NCBI RefSeq assembly: GCF_900169075.1
Contig: NZ_LT827014.1
Location: 496,001 to 560,000, forward strand
DNA length: 64,000 bases
Source of the DNA: Chryseobacterium phocaeense
GTDB lineage: Bacteria; Bacteroidota; Bacteroidia; Flavobacteriales; Weeksellaceae
Reading direction: 5' to 3'
This document shows, in pieces, positions 61,181 through 64,000 of this stretch (position 1 is its first letter; every line of letters starts with the position of its first letter). The position numbers and the translations under genes are program-made. The notes beneath the pieces are model-generated. The model was not told where the DNA came from and did no database searches. It saw nothing but the letters and a program-made list of their open reading frames with translations.

Positions 61181-63391
61181 TTATTTTTTCTTTTTGGTTT
61201 TCTTAGGCAGTTCAGTGGTTCCTGAATTTTTAGTCTTGGTATCCGGAGGTGTGTTTTCTCCTCTTACAAGCTTCAATTCATCGATCAACCTTCTTGCTCC
61301 GGCATATTTGTCAATAGTCCAAAGAACGAAACGTACATCTACGTTGATCGTCTTCTGCCACTCCTGTTCAAATACGATATCGCCGCTTAGTGCCTCGCTG
61401 TTTCCGTCGAATGCAATACCAATAAGGTTTCCGTCTCCGTCAATTACCGGAGAACCGGAGTTACCTCCTGTAATATCATTGTTGGAAAGGAAGTTAACAG
61501 GCATATATCCTGCAGCATCAGCGTATTGACCGAAATCTTTAAGGTTATAAAGGTCAATCACTCTCTGTGGAAGATCAAATTCTTCATCCCCTTTCTTGTA
61601 TTTTCCTACAAGACCGGTCATATCCGTATAATAGTTATCCGTAACACCGAAATAGTTTCTGTCCTGTCTTACCGGAAGCTTGTCTACTGTTCCGTACGTT
61701 AATCTCATCGTAGAGTTCGCATCCGGGTAGAATTTTTTCTCAGGCATAGCTTTCATTAATCCGGCAAGGAAAAGACGGTTGTTCTTGTTGAAGTTATCAT
61801 CAACTTTAGCATATCTTTCTACACTCATTTTCTGATCAGCTACAATACCGTTTGCAATTTTCCAAAGTTGATCTGCATCCAGCTTTAAAGCATCAGGATT
61901 CAATAAGAAATTCGTAGCAGAAGTTTTATTCGCGAAAATAGAAGAATAAGCTACATTGGAAAGTGTCTTGGCATCCAGTCCCAAAATAGTAGCGGAAGCT
62001 ACATCTTTATTGGTAACTCTTGACTGGTAAAGATTGGCCATAGAAGCCAGCATTTCACCTTCAAGGGAAGGGTTGAAGTTTTCGTAAGCAGCTTTGATTG
62101 CAGCTTCGGTCTTAGCCTTCATGGCTAATCTGCCCTGCATGTCCTGAGCTGCATAAGCTTTAAGAACAGATCCTACCTGTAAAGCAAGGGTAATATATTT
62201 TGCATTTCTTGAGAACTGGGTAGCATAGTTTCTTTCCACATTTCTGTCGGAAACCTGCTTATAGTACGCACCAATATCTTCTAAAATACCATCATACTCA
62301 GTATTACCCGGCATTGCAGACCATTTTCTGTACGTATCTTCTATCTTTTGCTTGTCAGAGATTGTTCCGTTTTTCTCTACCGCATCAATGGTTCCCTGTC
62401 TGTTTTTCCAGTAGTTTGCTACAGAAGCATATTGAGAAGCATAATTAAGCTGAGTTGCTTTATCCTTGTCCATATACTTTTTCATAACGTCCATAGCCAG
62501 TTTGGAAGCTTCTACCCAAGCCGGGTAATCTTTGCTTACCATCTGCTGGATTCCGTAAGAAGTAAGGTAGCGGTTTGTTCTTCCCGGATAGCCTAAGATC
62601 ATAGAGAAATCCCCAGGCTTGATTCCTTTAAGGGAAACAGGAAGGAAGTGTTTAGGTTTAAGCGGAACGTTACCAGGTGCATATTCTGCAGGGTTTCCTG
62701 CTGCATCACCATATACTCTGAACACAGTGAAATCAGCAGTATGTCTTGGCCATTCCCAGTTATCGGTATCACCTCCGAATTTACCCAATGATGATGGAGG
62801 TGCACCTACCAATCTGATATCTTTGTAGTCCTGGTATACAAAATAGTAAAATTCATTTCCGTTAAAAAAATCTCTTACCACTACCGTATATTTTCCGTTT
62901 TCAGAGTTTTCAGTCTGGATTGCTTTTGTTTCAGCATCAATCACTGCTTTTCTCTCTGCACCGGTCATATTGTTATTTAGCTTAGAATTGATTCGCTGCG
63001 TAGCATCATCCATTCTTACCAAAAACCTTACATAAAGATCTTTTGCATTGAATTCGTCTTTCTGCTTCATCGCCCAGAATCCATTCTTCAGATAATCTTT
63101 TTCCGGAGTGGAAGCAGCAGCTACAGCACCGTAACCACAGTGATGGTTTGTGAAAATAAGTCCTTTATCAGAAACAATTTCCCCGGTACAGAAGCCTCCG
63201 AAGCTTACGATAGCATCTTTTAAGCTTGAATTGTTTACCGAATAAATTTCTTCAGGCGTCAGATGCAGTCCTTCTTTTTGCATATCGACCCCGTTAAGTC
63301 TTTTGATGAGCATTAACAGCCACATCCCCTCATCCGCCCTCATCTGAGCGAAGCCCAGCAAGAAAGTGAACAGTAGAAATAGTCTTTTCAT
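61181..63391 (-). CDS. S46 family dipeptidyl peptidase, DPP7-like
   Basis: A 736-aa secreted/periplasmic exo-peptidase that releases dipeptides. ATG 63391 gives a signal peptide (LFLLFTFLLGFAQMRA) and ADEGMWL, the mature N-terminus of the family. The chymotrypsin-type triad has His84 in IFTNHHCGYGA and Ser in GGNSGSPVIDGDG; GGDTDNWEWPRHTADFTVFR is the conserved core. The residue that separates specificities is Gly in FDGNSEALSGD, as in DPP7 (hydrophobic P1), not Arg as in DPP11. Confidence 0.95.
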   Translation of the reverse strand: MKRLFLLFTFLLGFAQMRADEGMWLLMLIKRLNGVDMQKEGLHLTPEEIYSVNNSSLKDAIVSFGGFCTGEIVSDKGLIFTNHHCGYGAVAAASTPEKDYLKNGFWAMKQKDEFNAKDLYVRFLVRMDDATQRINSKLNNNMTGAERKAVIDAETKAIQTENSENGKYTVVVRDFFNGNEFYYFVYQDYKDIRLVGAPPSSLGKFGGDTDNWEWPRHTADFTVFRVYGDAAGNPAEYAPGNVPLKPKHFLPVSLKGIKPGDFSMILGYPGRTNRYLTSYGIQQMVSKDYPAWVEASKLAMDVMKKYMDKDKATQLNYASQYASVANYWKNRQGTIDAVEKNGTISDKQKIEDTYRKWSAMPGNTEYDGILEDIGAYYKQVSDRNVERNYATQFSRNAKYITLALQVGSVLKAYAAQDMQGRLAMKAKTEAAIKAAYENFNPSLEGEMLASMANLYQSRVTNKDVASATILGLDAKTLSNVAYSSIFANKTSATNFLLNPDALKLDADQLWKIANGIVADQKMSVERYAKVDDNFNKNNRLFLAGLMKAMPEKKFYPDANSTMRLTYGTVDKLPVRQDRNYFGVTDNYYTDMTGLVGKYKKGDEEFDLPQRVIDLYNLKDFGQYADAAGYMPVNFLSNNDITGGNSGSPVIDGDGNLIGIAFDGNSEALSGDIVFEQEWQKTINVDVRFVLWTIDKYAGARRLIDELKLVRGENTPPDTKTKNSGTTELPKKTKKKK

Positions 63392-63478
63392 TTTATAAAA
63401 TAATTTTTGTGTCGCTAATTTACTAATTTTTACGATATTCTGTCCCTGGAATGGTATGAAAATGGGTGCATCATTCAC

Positions 63479-63913
63479 ATGAAAAAAATAATAGTATCAT
63501 TTTTTACCGTTTTGCTTTTAGGAGCGGCAGCCGGTTGCTCGGCTATCCCCGAAAAAAATCCTGCTCTACAAAGGCAATGGATGCTTGTAGCTTTCGGAAG
63601 CTTTTCAAGAGATGAATTGATGAAGAATAGAGCGGAGGTTAACCTTATAGGTACAATAGAGAAAGGAAAAATTAAAGGTAGTGCATATATGGGCTGTAAC
63701 AGTATGTTCTTTACTTCAGCATTTAAGAAAGGAGGAAAAGTGAAAATTTCCGGCGTTGGAAGCACCTTGAAAGCATGCCAGAATATGGAACTGGAAACCG
63801 CATTCGCACAAAAATTTGATAAAATGACCCGTTATTCAATCGAAGGACATTTCCTGACACTTTCAGATGATAGTGGACATTCTATGAAGTTTGTCGCTGC
63901 GGATTGGGACTAA
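63479..63913 (+). CDS. META-domain lipoprotein
   Basis: A 144-aa lipoprotein, lipobox VLLLGAAAGCSA. The rest is a META domain (HslJ-like): QRQWMLVAFGSFSRDEL, GSAYMGCNSMFF, ISGVGSTLKACQNMELETAF, RYSIEGHFLTLSDDSG. Two cysteines (MGCNS, KACQN) are in the usual positions. It is divergent from the DPP7 gene, whose ATG is 88 bp away. Function of the family is linked to stress or motility but not firmly known. Confidence 0.88.
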   Translation: MKKIIVSFFTVLLLGAAAGCSAIPEKNPALQRQWMLVAFGSFSRDELMKNRAEVNLIGTIEKGKIKGSAYMGCNSMFFTSAFKKGGKVKISGVGSTLKACQNMELETAFAQKFDKMTRYSIEGHFLTLSDDSGHSMKFVAADWD

Positions 63914-63962
63914 GAACAGAATTTAATCTGTAGTGTTCAGACCATTAGGTTTTAAAATATAA

Positions 63963-63985
63963 AAAGTCCGCACTGAGCGGACTTT
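63963..63985 (+). terminator. Terminator after the META-domain gene
   Basis: AAAGTCCGC (63963-63971), loop ACTGA, GCGGACTTT (63977-63985), about 50 bp after the stop. Confidence 0.85.
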
Positions 63986-64000
63986 CTGCTTGAAATCTGG

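Noticed and set aside
1..64000. tRNA, rRNA, CRISPR array, transposase or integrase
   Set aside because: No T-loop-like signature with a cloverleaf, no regular spacer repeats, and no DDE, tyrosine or serine recombinase motif was noticed on either strand.

Overview
The window reads as chromosome of a Flavobacteriia member, most likely Chryseobacterium or a close Weeksellaceae relative. Support comes from an AT-rich genome with Bacteroidota-type promoter boxes (TAnnTTTG), several TonB-type outer-membrane barrels with carboxypeptidase-regulatory-like N-termini, a type IX secretion C-terminal sorting domain, a DPP7-like S46 dipeptidyl peptidase, ECF sigma factors paired with membrane or barrel partners, and families of short dispersed intergenic repeats. 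No tRNA, rRNA, CRISPR array, integrase or transposase was recognised.

Layout. 1-6833 (+) is a sulfur-assimilation block: the end of cysJ, cysI, a cysteine-rich leader ORF, a TonB-dependent receptor, and a siroheme-synthase domain fused to a TSUP (TauE/SafE) permease. 6840-22708 (all minus, read right to left) is the most striking region. It holds an S41 peptidase, a 65-aa candidate RiPP precursor followed by a hairpin, a radical SAM/SPASM enzyme, a subtilisin fused to a DUF1611-like domain, two Fe(II)/2-oxoglutarate-type oxygenases, a stand-alone carrier protein, an outer-membrane barrel, a small secreted protein, a GT9-like glycosyltransferase, an ABC exporter, a second (GT-A-like) glycosyltransferase, an unknown protein and a stand-alone condensation-domain-like protein. 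Most junctions overlap or nearly touch, so this looks like one operon making, tailoring and exporting a modified and possibly glycosylated or acylated peptide. It matches no RiPP class I can name.

22709-34618 holds a 0.9-kb AT-rich gap, HMG-CoA lyase, a TPR protein, a two-domain sulfurtransferase, an intergenic stretch built from dispersed repeats, a four-gene minus operon (metallopeptidase, CsaA, exonuclease, DUF59), a caspase/trypsin-like protease pair, and a two-component system with a membrane protein and a lipoprotein. 35099-38220 has a lipoprotein, a DUF417 membrane protein and an AraC regulator.

38353-47246 is a second unusual locus. A 1225-aa protein of unknown family, a tail-fibre-like protein and a 159-aa protein are followed by an intrinsic terminator and then by a polymorphic-toxin-like protein with its candidate immunity gene. 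Downstream lies a decayed fragment repeating the exact junction motif where the toxin domain begins, which suggests toxin-tip exchange.

47451-64000 is more ordinary: lipoproteins, an ECF sigma factor with a barrel partner, a type IX-secreted protein, YifB/ComM, an S41 peptidase, a spondin-domain lipoprotein, a second ECF sigma/zinc-finger operon carrying YHS, DoxX, DinB-like, NRDE and ATP-grasp genes, a YdeI-like protein, DPP7 and a META-domain lipoprotein.
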